Positions 22,525-34,803 of a stretch of DNA of 64,000 bases are shown piece after piece. Where the stretch lies: positions 5,050,953 to 5,114,952 of the forward strand of contig NC_088324.1 in the NCBI RefSeq assembly GCF_910592395.1, in the 5' to 3' direction. Every line of letters starts with the position of its first letter. The stretch's first letter is position 1. A program made the translations under genes and the position numbers. This DNA is from Lineus longissimus (Eukaryota; Nemertea; Pilidiophora; Heteronemertea; Lineidae). The notes under the pieces are model-generated. The model had not been told where the DNA came from and did not search any database. It saw only the letters and a program-made list of their open reading frames with translations.

Positions 22525-23275
22525 TGCAAATGCGCCCCATAAAGAAGTCGTTATTGGTGTTCTTCTTGTAGCCGACTTCGTAAGTTTGATGGTCATTCAC
22601 CTGTAGGTCGTGATCAGGAAATATGGTACTGAGGGAGCTCACCGCTTGGTCATTTAGGTATATTACACACGTACCAGACACGTGCAAATACGTGACGACA
22701 AGGCGTTGCCAAACTAGCCACGTGTCACAGAACCACCCCTATGGCTTCAATCAGAGTCGGATGTTGATGTTTCATCTGAGATCCACCTGTATCTTCTCGT
22801 CGGTCTGTACCGCAATAATGAATTGCCATGGTTTGGACCACCGAAAAGGACTTGTCTCTTGCCGTTTCCAATTGATTTGAACCATATTTCGATGGTTAAG
22901 TCCTGTTTCTGAATCTTGACCGCGGAGACATGAGCATACCCATTACCATGAAGCTCCAGGACGAACTGCCGAGGACGAAGGAGGCACCTTTGCTTATTCT
23001 GAAAGCGTGCGTGGGATCATTTCCTGCACTGTTGATGTCTCGTCTGAGGGTGACCCCTATTTTCCCGCTCGCCGTCCCCTGAATCCGAAACTGCCAAGGC
23101 TTTGACCAGTCGCCAATTAGGAGTTGCCTCTTGTTATTTGCGGTTGTTGTGAACTACATTTCGATGGTGAAGTCGGTTTTCTGGAACCGTACAGCAGGGA
23201 AAGAGCATACTGGTTGATTGCATCAAGCTGAAGAACATTTCGGCAAAACTCGTTGTCATAGACGGACGAGGCCTC
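22525..23275 (-). pseudogene. Tandem LamG/concanavalin-like domains, decayed
   Basis: On the - strand, in shifting frames, two tandem blocks of the same domain are visible. Block 1 (about 23270-22965) has NVLQLDAINQY, then FQKTDFTIEM (stop) F and RQLLIGDWSKPWQFRI. Block 2 (about 22960-22530) has FVLELHGNGYAHVS, KIQKQDLTIEIWFKSI, a second KRQVLFGG, and then WQRLVVTYLHVSGTCVIYL and NNDFFMGRI. The order LQLDxxxxY - DFTIExWF - WQFxI - WxxLxVTYxxxGxxxIYLND - FxGxI is that of LamG-like jelly-roll domains, usually secreted or extracellular. At least two frameshifts and in-frame stops break it. It may be part of a larger lost gene. Confidence 0.6.
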
Positions 23276-23879
23276 TCCGTTTGACCAATTGAAAAGAAGA
23301 ATTTACATGGCAAATTGCAAACAGAAGTTTGATTAATGTCTGTCGCTTCCGGTCAAAAAACTCTGACCGCAGAAAAAAACCCGAAATGGACCTATATGTC
23401 AATTAGTTTCTTTAGTCCGGACCTTATTACCAAGAGGCTTTGGTGAAATAACCACTGTGTATTTTTTCATCTAATGCACACATGCGCATGCATTTTACTT
23501 CTTCTGGATATGCAACAACAAAGATTATCATAATAATACGTGGGTTTGTATTAAAAAGCATAATTCACTGAATATAGCAGAATCACGGAATTATAGCACT
23601 AGAGCTATAATAGATTCGTGGCAGAATGCTAAACGTCGTGCGAAGTATTTCTATCGACATGCACCATGCCCGACACCGTACACAGTCGTATATTCTTACG
23701 AATATCCCTTGGAACCAGAAAAATCACACAATCAGTGATTTTTTTTGTTTGTTTCACGCTTCATTTTGGAGTGTCGGTATAGTTGGGACAAGCCTATAGG
23801 CGAATATGGGCCGTCGCGTTGATGCCAGAACGTCCCCAAAGTTTGGAAATGTTGTTCTTAATTCCTCCGGGTTGGGGTA

Positions 23880-24560
23880 CCTATGGCTTGATCAAATGAA
23901 TATTAATGTGGATAATTGGAAAATATTATACTCTAATGCCCAGTAAAGGATTAGAGATATTTGTCAACATGAAATTTTTGGTGAAATCGCAACAAATAAA
24001 AAACTCGATGTAGAGTAATCTTATGTTTTCATTTGAACTTCAAACATATTTAAATTATATTAAATCAGTGAAACACAGGGCTTGTATCACAAAATTAATG
24101 CTGGAAGCCCATTGTCTAAGAATCAAAACTGGGAGACACTGTAGTCTAAGAAAGTGTGAGGTTTGCAAGTCAGGGGAGGTTGAGGATGATTTTTCACTTC
24201 CTTGCGGTGTGCCCTAAATATGCGTCAAAACAGCAAAACTCATTGCAGTTGTAATAGAAGTGATCTCCATTTTCTGTCTCTGTCGGATCTGACTACAATT
24301 TTTCTGAAAAATCCTTCACCTCCCTCTGCTGCGATTATCAACGAGTTCTTTAAACTGCGTAACTCTATATTGTCCTGATTTCCATTATTATGTTTTTGTC
24401 TTTAAATATTTGTGATCTTATTTTGTATACCCTGTAACTTTATATTGTATATTTTGTAATTATTTTATGTAACCGTTGGCCCCTAGTGGGCGTTTTATAG
24501 TCTGGGCTCCTGACCTCACTCTCGCTGTCGTAGGTCAGGCAATAACAAAAATCTATAAAT
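23880..24560 (+). mobile_element. LINE 3' end remnant (CR1/RTE-like)
   Basis: The + strand shows, with frame changes, RIRDICQHEIFGEI, then LNYIKSVKHRACITKLMLEA, LRIKTGRH and CEVCKSGEVEDDF followed by CPKY. This KxRxxLxKLRxxxHxLxIExGRH...CxxCxxxEVEDExHFxxxCPxY block is the zinc-like end of many LINE polymerases. A T-rich 3' UTR with CCTAGTGGGCG follows to about 24560. It is a dead fragment. Confidence 0.7.
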
Positions 24561-24959
24561 AGAACAATAGCTTAAACCACCATTTCCACAAAAATTCTTA
24601 TGCCTAATTTTTTTTAATATTATAAACAACCTATCCTGCAAAAACCAACGCAATCGGTCAAGGTTTAGCGTCCCAAATCGTACTTTTGCGAAAATGACAA
24701 TATCGCTAAAAGTGAGGTCATTATATGGGGAAACCCCTTTGTCTGAAACATAAAATAACCGTAATCGCGCATTTTAAGAGTAATTCCGGTATTTCTACAG
24801 TGTAGAATGATGTGTTCAATAATAGTGCATAATCCTAGGACAGATACAGCGCTCAATTCGACCGTAAAACGATAATTGGCTCGGGAAATTACAACAATGG
24901 CTGAATCTAAAAATAACACTCCTCTTTTCTGCCTATTTGTAGACGGTTGTTGTTACCTG

Positions 24960-25062
24960 ACCCGATCCTAAACCCTACCAAAAGCCCGGAGATCGAGGTC
25001 ACAGAACCAGACTATTTAGCGTTTTAGAGTAATAAAGAATTTGAATTTGAATTTGAATTTTT
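24960..25062 (+). repeat. LINE-like tail with (GAATTT)n
   Basis: AATAAAGAATTTGAATTTGA and more units at about 25030-25060 look like the short tandem 3' tail of a non-LTR element. No coding part was recognised upstream, so this is a short fragment. Confidence 0.4.
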
Positions 25063-26887
25063 CCACCGCTGTACCTTATTATCATAATTATGCCCACGTG
25101 ATTAGCTGCTCGGTATTGACGAGCAAGTGACAGTCCTCATTTGCATGTACATTAATGTCATTATTATGGCTGACGCCATCCTGTAAAGTTGTGCGTAATT
25201 TCTAATTTCTCGGCAAATACTTGATTGATTTCGTTGAAATTTGAGAGTATTACAGATTAGATTACTGCTTACATTGGGTCTTCGTAGTTTCTTCATACAT
25301 CATCGATAAAGACACGTAGCTTTGTGAAGAAACTCACCATACTGCTCGCTGGCCAGCACAACATTCCTGCATGCTACGTATACACGCTCATCAATTTTGA
25401 GCTCCCAATTAATAATTTTATTCATTTCGCATTTTACATGAGACGAAGGACTTAATGAACAAGATAACGAACTTTAATGAAAACTTAAGTTTTATTACAA
25501 TAGGACAAATACTGGCAACGCAATTTGCTAGGGCTAAAACTATCTTCATTCATAGTCAATCTCGCCATTTAGCTAAACGGACCTGAAACAAATCGATTCA
25601 GCGTCTACACTTTTACTCCGATTTGTCTCAAAGTTGGTGACAAAGAGGCTGAATGTACTGCAAACAATTCCTTGGAACCAAATTTTAAAAAAAATGATTT
25701 TAAAGATATTTTTTAGTGTAAAATGCCCGTTGCTAGCCATGGTTGCTAGGCACATGCTGCCACAAACATAATGACAGAACCTGACAATAAGGGTCTGCTC
25801 TCGCGACGACCAATAGTCAGTCACTAACCAGCAGTCGTGGGACTACAGTGGCTGAAGGTATCAGTTTGCCGAAGAAAAGTAGGTGCTTCCAGAGGAAATG
25901 ACGACACAAAATAAACATACAAAAGATTAATTCATTTTGAGGGGCATAAGGCCCGCATTAATTATTTTTATCCATTTGCACCCCTCCAACACTGCTGTAA
26001 TGGGAGCGCCGCGTTTCTATTATGTTGCAAAAGTAAACCAATACCTTGCTGCTCACCGTGGGGACTATGTCGATCGAAATTCACTTTGTTATCCAACAAA
26101 GCATTGTTGAATAGTCTACATCCTCTGTTGAAATCCAGCTGCAGTAAACTGAAGAGGTGTTGAATATGGTACGGTAATATCGATTCGATATTGAAACTCT
26201 ATTTGAATCGCATTGTTCCAATGTGCCGTTCTCTTCACAAGTGTTCATCCAGGTGCGATGGATCTAGAAATTGAATGCTGTCGTGGGTCAGAAGAATACG
26301 TTTTTTTGTAAAGTCTATTACATTACTCTAGCAATTTTCCGTACGGTGTTGACGGGAGCGGTATGTTATGAATTTGGGTGTGGCCATGTAGGGCTTACGC
26401 TTACCAGCTAAAGAATCGGGTAACGGAGTGTGCATTAGCAAATACGTAACAACTTACATAAACACAACTTAACTGACTGTTACAGTAACACGTTAGCCGT
26501 TGCAGAAACGCACTACCAAAACGGGCAACTGCCCGGAGTGATATTGGCGACCAATGGCAATGTAACCTGATTGTTAGTTTAAAGGACTTCTTTGCAGACA
26601 ATGTTCTGAGTAAACGATGGTCCTTGACGATCCGCCTGGATTGATCATATATAATATGTACTGTATGCCGATGAGAACAACGATAAAAGGACATCCGACG
26701 ACGATAGGGCCGATATGTTGGTATTTTGCCACGAAATGTTAATCTCCTCAGGTCTATTGTAGTCACGAACTGATTTGGTCATATTTTTAGTTTCTGCTAA
26801 TCAAAAGTAGCATTTGTCGGACACTGATCTCTTCATGTTGGGATACATTTCGTTCGATCCTGCTGAAATCAATTCGCCTAATGGGTA
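25063..26887. other. Intergenic, no gene recognised
   Basis: AT-rich sequence with no supported exon, tandem array or transposon end. The short open frames here have no coding character. Confidence 0.5.
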
Positions 26888-26896
26888 CCGGGCGCA

Positions 26897-27515
26897 GGTA
26901 ACCGGAAAAACGCCGACCGACCGACCGACCGGCCGACCGACCGACCTACCGACCTGCCAACCAACCGTCGTATGCAGTATCCCTTTCGCTTTTCTATAGC
27001 ACATGTATCTGTGTAGTGCCCAGCGCAATGGACGTGATGGATTCGGACATGTCTGACAGCAGCATCTTCAGTCAATTATACCGGGAAAACGAGCCCACGC
27101 GGTAGGGAACTGATAATGATAACGATACTCTAATTTAAGATATGCTTTGTCTACATGGTCGGTGGATATAAAACATGATTTGGGCCTAATCCATGCACTG
27201 TAGTTTTTCCACTCGAGTGTCTCGACCGATGCAATGCATGAACTGCAACGCGCAATATGCATTTGTTGTCATTTGAACAGCGCACGTGCGCTTGTTTACA
27301 ATTTCATTTCACATGACCTGCTATCGTGGATTGGATATATCACATTGACTTATGAGACCTGAGACTCAACTACAAAACTCCTTGGGTTGGTAGGTCGGTA
27401 GGTCGGTCGGTCAGCGTTTTTCCGGTTACCAAGCGAAAGGGATACTGCATATGACGGTAGGTTGGCAGGTCGGTCGGTAGGTCGGTCGGTCGGTCGGTCG
27501 GCGTTTTTGGTTACC
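26897..27515. mobile_element. MULE-like foldback element with (CCGA)n termini, 9-bp target duplication
   Basis: The exact 9-bp duplication CCGGGCGCA is at 26888-26896 and 27516-27524. Inverted ends of about 95 bp begin GGTAACC(GG)AAAAACGCC, run through a CCGACCGACC microsatellite and end in GCAGTATCCCTTTCGCTT. On the right side a second copy of the end module is stacked inward (27385-27432). No transposase. Long inverted ends plus a 9-bp duplication fit the Mutator-like superfamily, by structure only. Confidence 0.75.
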
Positions 27516-27524
27516 CCGGGCGCA

Positions 27525-28301
27525 ACGCATAATATCATATGGGCACACATTGTCGTTTGTGTTTTGATGCATGTCATAATCCGGGGCTTACTGTATTAAG
27601 CGCAATATTACGCCTATTTAGCGCAATATTACGCCTCGGGAGCAATCATTATTTTCTGACACTAAAAAATACAATGGAACAAGGGTAGATGTCAGTTATC
27701 GTATCATCTCCTAGATGGCGCGCCTATTGATCTACTATTATATACTAGAAGTAGTACATGGTGTGGTGGCGGTGACCTTTAAGCTTGAATATCATGTCTG
27801 TTTTGCTTTGGGATAATAAAGAGACAATATAGGCAGCAAGATAAAGTTACACTAAGTCGCCAAAAGGGTTCTCTCACATCTCACGCTTGTGTAAGGAATA
27901 TATTAAGTGCTGAATCGGACATGGCCCAGCGCCCTCACTGTGCAAAAGTCGCCTGAAGATGGCCAAATTAGCACCTCTGCTCCTGCCTAGGCCTATAGTC
28001 CCCCTTTAATAAGCCCCAGGGGAGTAGGCATTTACTAATGGATTAGCCTCGGTGAGAAGAGGTTGGTGAGCGGAGAAGGCCAGTGATGGATAAAGAGGGG
28101 ATGGGAACGGAAAGGGAATCAGGAAATAAGGGTTGGTGGGGAGATAAGGAAGGCAATATTGATCATTTCCTAGCTCCCAGATCTATCATCAGGAGGTTGA
28201 CCCCGAAATACTACTGTCAAGGTCATGACTGGTCAAAGGTCACTGAGTGCAAAATCAACACTATTACATTAACGTACGATATACCACCCTGTGTACTGTA
28301 C
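27525..28301. other. Spacer between the two MULE-like elements
   Basis: No gene found. Contains short direct repeats (GCGCAATATTACGCCT twice near 27599-27636), and a purine-rich stretch at 28060-28150. Confidence 0.5.
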
Positions 28302-28310
28302 AGTTCGGGA

Positions 28311-29172
28311 GGGTAGTTGTAAAACAAGAAACACAGAAACGAAATAGAAACACAGAAACACAGAAACGAAACGCAGAAACCAGTCCTGTGGCGAATTCTG
28401 GTCTGCAGACTCCATCTTGTTGCCATGGTTGTGGCCGCGAACGCGGGTGTAACTAAAACTGGTATTCAGTCGGAATGGAAGGAGGAATGCTCATTTCCCA
28501 ATACCCCTTTTAGCCTCATCAACGTGTGCGCAGATTGGCAGCATCCGGCCTTGATCGTGCCCCTGACCAAAAACGGCCCCAGGCAGCAGCTGGGCAGGCA
28601 AGATTGAGTTACTCCAAGTCCAATTCTAGTGCCCGCCCGCCCCCCCCCCCCCCCCCACTTCACTCCATTCTAGTCGCCAAAATTGGTCTCTCACGTCTCA
28701 CATAACGTCGAAATGATTCACCCATGTACTGGTACCGTACCTTGCATTTAGTGCTGCATCAGACGGGATTTGTAGGATGATCCTGGTACTTCATGTAAAT
28801 TGAACACTACAAGGCAAGATGTTGCACTGCACCTTCATTTAAAATAACATGCTGTAGGAATCGAATCGAACCTACCAAAGTACTACACCACCACCTCAAA
28901 AGACTTCACCCATATCGTGCCGCCCCCTCCCCCCCCCCCCCAAGTTGCTCCATGTATCCCCTCAACAACTCTATTGCATTCCGGCTGGCCGCAACCCACC
29001 AACCTCAGATTTTACTTTTAAACGACAATAACAACGGATTGGGCAAGGAAAGTATCGGCGTGCCGCTTGATTCCAACTTTTATGAAAACCCGTTTGATTT
29101 TCGTTTCTGCGTTTCGTTTCTGCGTTTCTGTGTTTCTGTTTCGTTTCTGTGTTTCTTGTTTTACAACTACCC
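28311..29172. mobile_element. MULE-like element with (GAAACA)n termini, 9-bp target duplication
   Basis: The exact 9-bp duplication AGTTCGGGA is at 28302-28310 and 29173-29181. Inverted ends of about 70 bp begin GGGTAGTTGTAAAAC and continue as a GAAACACAGAAACG-type minisatellite. The interior (about 720 bp) is not repetitive apart from two poly-C runs (about 28638-28657 and 28926-28941), and has no transposase. A filler fragment captured from the host genome is possible. Confidence 0.78.
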
Positions 29173-29181
29173 AGTTCGGGA

Positions 29182-29960
29182 CGGGTGCCGGTTGGCTGGT
29201 CGGGGAACTAAGTCTACCTACCACCCTGCCATCTTACGACGATTATGGAACCAAGGTAAACACAAACTCACACTCGCGAAAGTCGTCGACCTAACAGTAC
29301 CCGTACTTCAGTTTTTTGTTATTGGATTAGTAGTGTTAGTATACATCGAAAATATCGGAGTTACAGGTCCGTCCTCGAACGTTTATCCATGGTAAATCAT
29401 CATGTGTGGGTAAATGTATTAAACCAAATAATGAACACTCCCTAAGCGGAAGTAGTTGATCTCGTGCAATTACATGCATTTCATCGTGTTTCTCAATAGG
29501 GAGAGAAATAGGTTCCACATTTTGGGTTTTCCCCCATTCATTGCGCGAAGCGTAATGATTGCGCTAAATACAGTAAGCCATAATCCGGCACAGTGATAGT
29601 TGTCGAAATGTCTGCTTTGGAGAATGAGTGCATGCAACTTCCTCGTTGGTTCAGCAGGTCAGCAGGTACAGGCTGTTCCAAGCATCCTCCTACACCAAGC
29701 TGTTCAACAGGTAATGTTAGTTACCCCACAGGAAGTGCAGATAACTGATTAAGCTACTGCATAACTAAACAGCAATGGCTTGGCCTCTGTCATGTCCGTC
29801 CGTGGTAAGGATAATTGATAGCGATCCGACTAAAAATTCCTCATTACTGCTCTGCTAAGTAAATTTTCGGAAATAAACAAAACGTGCATCAGGATAACAT
29901 GTAACCAACATCCGTGCCAAATACCAAGGGGACTTAATTCGTCCCCCTTCCAGTATTATT
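29182..29960. other. Intergenic, no gene recognised
   Basis: No convincing exon, repeat or element border seen. Confidence 0.45.
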
Positions 29961-31601
29961 ATAAATGAAACGGCCAGGGGCCATTGTGCTCACCGTATAC
30001 ATCTTTTAGTAGGCAGGATCATGCTTAGTTTAGAGGTGAATATGGTGAACACAATCAGGCATGAAGACTTTTTTTAGATGTGTATTGATGTCAAGTAATA
30101 AGACAGGGCAGTATATATAAGTTTATGATCCAACCAATAATTGTCTATGACATCAACAAGATCAATATCGTGTGATTGCTAAGAGTCCCTGCAATAAAAA
30201 ATTCATCGAAAAAAAGTCATTAATAAGCGAGATATTGCATGTCCTACTTTTTCAGTTTTGACTCCCTGGTGGCCAAATCAAGAATCAGATCAGGCCAAAA
30301 TTCGGTGTCAGAGATTATCTGATGTAGGGGGTTACATGTACCAACTTTATAGTTCATAGCTTCAGCAGTTAAGAAACGTGCCATAGTTACACTCTAATGG
30401 CCAATTTACGCCATTTGACCTCTGTGACCTAGAAAAGGAGGTCAAATCCAAAAATTGTAGGACATGTGGTGTATCCTTGCTAGAAGTCCCTGCCATAAAA
30501 ATTTTATCGAAAACAATTCACTCAAATAAGCAAGATATTGCACTTCTTCCTTTTTCCATTATGGCCCCCTGGTGGCCGAATAAAGAATCAGATCAGGCCA
30601 AAATTCGGCATCAAAGGTTATCTGATGTAGGGGGTTATATGCACCAAGTTTCAAGTTCATAGCTTTACTGGTTAAGAAACGTGCCATAGTTTACACTCTA
30701 ACGGCCAATTTACGCCATATGACCTCTGTGACCTTGAAAAGTAGGTCAAATTGAAAACCCGTAAGACATGTGATGTATTCTTCCTAAGAGTACCTACCAT
30801 AAAAATTTTATCGAAAACAAGTCACTTATAAGCGAGATATCACACTTTTCAGATATCCACTTTTGGCCCCCTGGTGGCAAAGTTGAGAATCAGATCAAAC
30901 TGAAATTCAGCACCAGAGGCTATGTGATATAGGGGGTTATATGTACCAAGTTTCAAGTTCATAGCTTTAGTGGTTAAGAAACGTGCCATAGTTTACACTC
31001 TAACGGCCAATTTACGCCATATGACCTCTGTGACCTTGAAAAGAAGGTCAAATTGAAAACCCGTAAGATATGTGATGTATTCTTCCTAAGAGTACCTACC
31101 ATAAAAATTTTATCGAAAACAAGTCACTTATAAGCGAGATATCACACTTTTTAGATATCCACTTTTGGCCCCCTGGTGGCAAAGTGGAGAATCAGATCAA
31201 ACCAAAATTCAGCACCAGAGGCTATGTGATATAGGGGGTTATATGTACCAAGTTTCAAGTTCATAGCTTTAGTGGTTAAGAAACGTGCCATAGTTTACAC
31301 TCTAATGGCCAATTTACGCCATATGACCTCTGTGACCTTGAAAACAAGGTCAAATTAAAAACCCGTATAATATAAAATGTATATTTGCTATGAGTACCTA
31401 CAACAAAAGTTTTATCGAAAACAAGTCACTAATAAGCGAGATATCACATTTTTAGATATCGACATTTGGCCCCCTGGTGGCCAAACAGAGAATCAGATCG
31501 GACCGAAAATCAGTGTCAGAGGTCAGCTGACCTAGGGCATTCTGTGTACAAAGTTTCAAGTTCATAGCCCTAGCAGTTAAGAAACGTGCCACTGTTAGGA
31601 T

Positions 31602-31647
<46 letters not shown>

Positions 31648-31690
31648 ACACAGCGCTATCGTATAGACTCCCCTTACGGTGAGCCAAAGA
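29961..31690. repeat. Dispersed 302-bp-unit repeat element, copy A (five units plus GAC microsatellite)
   Basis: It opens with ATGAAACGGCCAGGGGCCAT and TGTGCTCACC and ends with ACTCCCCTTACGGTGAGCC, so GTGCTCACC and GGTGAGC mark the ends. Between them five tandem units of 301-303 bp repeat, recognised by AAGAAACGTGCCATAGTT at 30371, 30674, 30976, 31278 and 31579. Each unit has GCCCCCTGGTGGC and a TGACCTCTGTGACCT core. A (GAC)n tract at 31606-31646 precedes the end. No protein coding. Superfamily unknown. Confidence 0.8.
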
Positions 31691-32394
31691 TACTGTAAAA
31701 AAAGATAAGCATAAAACTATCAAAATTTTTGAAGGGTCCTTTTATCCTGGTTTCACTTCACCGTTCTTTTCTTTTATAAAATCTGAAATATTTCATTGAG
31801 AAAAATAGATGCAACATCCGTGCATCAGTTTGAGTCAAACAACGGGCGGGACCCCACAGTATTGATGTTAACTTGGGAGAATGGATTATAACCAAAAAAA
31901 GCAAAACCACCTCCCTGTCAAGAGCATTGCTGCAACGCCACAACCAATTGCATTCAGTGTGTGGATTCGGACAGTGTCAGCAAGTCACTGTCCACTATGG
32001 TTGCAGTGCTTAATAGACGACAATGACAAATTTGAAAACTCCGGCACATTGAGCAGCGAATAATTCCTCTTCTATAGCACTCGATATGGATTTACTGGTA
32101 GACATTTCTGGATGATAACGTCTAGACATCTGTTAGTACATGTCGGTTTATATTGATGGTAGCTGTCTTAAATAAGTAGAAAAGAAGTACATGTATTTTT
32201 GATACCTATTCCTAATTCAGGGTACAAATTGCGCTTATTTCTCCCATATCTGCCTAAGTTGTGAAGATTACTACATGTGCTGTGTTGTGTAGCATATACA
32301 CCAGAAGACGTGGCTCAAAGTGTTCCATAAGCATGATAAAGAGTCTTAAAATGCAATAAAAGATGGCTGACTGTCTGCTATGATCACTTGTGTC
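31691..32394. other. Intergenic, no gene recognised
   Basis: Nothing supported, except that 32222-32290 repeats the words of 19508-19575 (TCTCCCATATCTGCC, AAGTTGTGAAGATTA, CATGTGCTGTGTTGT), a short dispersed repeat. Confidence 0.5.
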
Positions 32395-33955
32395 ACTGTC
32401 ATGACTGTACAAGTGTAACCATAGCAGACAGTCATGGCAGTGCATGAAAGTCACCATAGCAGACAGTCATGGCAGTGCATGAAAGACACCATAGCAGACA
32501 GTCATGGCAGTGCATGAAAGTCACCATAGCAGACAGTCATGGCAGTGCATGAAAGTCACCATAGCAGACAGTCATGGCAGTGCATGAAAGTCACCATAGC
32601 AGACAGTCATGGCAGTGCATGAAAGACACCATAGCAGACAGTCATGGCAGTGCATGAAAGTAACCATAGCAGACAGTCATGGCAGTGCATGAAAGTAATC
32701 ATAGCAGACAGTCATGGCAGTGCATGAAAGTCACCATAGCAGAGAGTCATGGCAGTGCATGAAAGTCCCCATAGCGGACAGTCATGTCAGTGCATGAAAG
32801 TCACCAGAGGGGACAGTCATGGCAGTGCATGAAAGTCACCAGAGGGGACAGTCATGGCAGTGCATGAAAGTCACCATAGCAGACAGTCATGGCAGTGCAT
32901 GAAAGACACCATAGCAGACAGTCATTGCAGTGCATGAAAGTCATCATAGCGGACAGTCATGGCAGTGCATGAAAGTCATCATAGCGGACAGTCATGGCAG
33001 TGCATGAAAGTCCCCATAGCGGACAGTCATGGCAGTGCATGAAAGTAACCATAGCAGACAGTCATGGCAGTGCATGAAAGTCACCATAGCAGACAGTCAT
33101 GGCAGTGCATGAAAGTCACCATAGCAGAGAGTCATGGCAGTGCATGAAAGTCCCCATAGCGGACAGTCATGTCAGTGCATGAAAGTCACCAGAGGGGACA
33201 GTCATGGCAGTGCATGAAAGTCACCAGAGGGGACAGTCATGGCAGTGCATGAAAGTCACCATAGCAGACAGTCATGGCAGTGCATGAAAGACACCATAGC
33301 AGACAGTCATTGCAGTGCATGAAAGTCATCATAGCGGACAGTCATGGCAGTGCATGAAAGTCATCATAGCGGACAGTCATGGCAGTGCATGAAAGTCCCC
33401 ATAGCGGACAGTCATGGCAGTGCATGAAAGTAACCATAGCAGACAGTCATGGCAGTGCATGAAAGTCACCATAGCAGACAGTCATGGCAGTGCATGAAAG
33501 TAACCATAGCAGACAGTCATGGCAGTGCATGAAAGTCACCATAGCAGACAGTCATGGCAGTGCTTTAAAGTTACCATAGCAGACAGTCATGGCAGTGCAT
33601 GAAAGTCACCATAGCAGACAGTCATGGCAGTGCATGAAAGTCACCATAGCAGACAGTCATGGCAGTGCATGAAAGTCACCATAGCAGACAGTCATGGCAG
33701 TGCATGAAAGTAACCATAGCAGACAGTCATGGTAGTGCATGAAAGTCACCAGAGGGGTCAGTCATAGCAGTGCATGAAAGTCATGGCAGTGTATGAAAGT
33801 CACCAGAGGGGACAGTCATGGCAGTGCATGAAACTCACCAGAGGGGACAGTCATGGCAGTGCATTAAAGTTACCATAGTAGACAGTCATGGCAGTGCATT
33901 AAAGTAACCATAGTAGACAGTCATGGCAGTGCATTAAAGTAACCATAGTAGACAG
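32395..33955. repeat. 35-bp minisatellite, about 45 copies, with 385-bp higher-order repeat
   Basis: The unit is CATAGCAGACAGTCATGGCA plus GTGCATGAAAGTCAC (35 bp). Variant units (CAGAGGGG, TCCCC, TCATC, GAGAG) recur in the same order at an offset of exactly 385 bp: 32736-33120 is repeated at 33121-33505, an 11-unit block. The right edge degenerates to TTAAAG-type units. Non-coding. Confidence 0.93.
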
Positions 33956-34214
33956 TCTGTCCAGGACAGCTACATCGATACACACCTATCAACAGATGTC
34001 TCTCGGGCCATTTCCTGGAAGCCATGATGAAGCTCATTTCATGAACCTACCAACTGTGCTGAGGAGCAATAAAATAACACAATGACCAAAAATTAAATGA
34101 CAATTTTTTTATTCTGTACATACATCATGCATAAAATGTTAAGTGTCACAAATACATATAATATGGAAAGGAAGTCATCCTGGTAAAAAAACATGCCACA
34201 TGTATTGTATATTG
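33956..34214. other. Intergenic, no gene recognised
   Basis: AT-rich, no element border recognised. Confidence 0.4.
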
Positions 34215-34803
34215 GTCAAATCAAAATTGGGATGACATCCGATGTATCCTTGCTTGGAGTACATGTACATGTACCAACTACAAAAATATTATTGAAAACG
34301 AGTCACTAATATAAGATATATTGCACTGTTTACCTTTTCAGTTTTGGCTCCCTGGTGGCCAAGTCGAGAATCATGTTGGACCGAAATTCAGTGTCAAGAC
34401 CTAGAGGGTCAGTTGTACCGAGTTTCAAGTTGTTAGCTTTAGCAGTAAAAAAACGTGCCATTGTTACACTCAAACGCCAATTTTAGCTATTTGACATCTT
34501 TGACCTTGAAAAGTAGGACAAATCAAAATCTGTATAACATGTGATGTATTCTTGCTAGGAGAATGAACCATAACATTTTTATCGAAAACGAGTCACTTAT
34601 AAGAGAGTTATCACACTTTTTAGGTTACCACTTTTGGCCCCCTGGTGGCCAAGTCAAGAATCAAATCAAACCGAAATTCGGTGTCCGAGGTCACCTGACC
34701 TGTGTACGAAGTTTCAAGTTCATAGTCCTATCGGTTAAGAAACGTGCCACTGTTTTTGAAACAGGATACTGTGGTGTAGAGACTCCCCTACGGTGAGCCA
34801 AAT
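34215..34803. repeat. 302-bp-unit repeat family, copy B (two diverged units)
   Basis: Two units with CCCTGGTGGCCAAGTC and AAGAAACGTGCCACTG, ending GACTCCCCTACGGTGAGCC like copy A. The head is missing and the GAC tract is absent. The nuclear-receptor-like core is degenerate here (TTGACATCTTTGACC). Confidence 0.7.

Noticed and set aside
27400-27510. Telomere-like or functional (GGTC)n array
   Set aside because: The tract is part of the inverted ends of the MULE-like element.
32395-33955. CRISPR-like regular repeats
   Set aside because: The 35-bp units are directly tandem with no unique spacers, and the context is a eukaryotic intergenic region.
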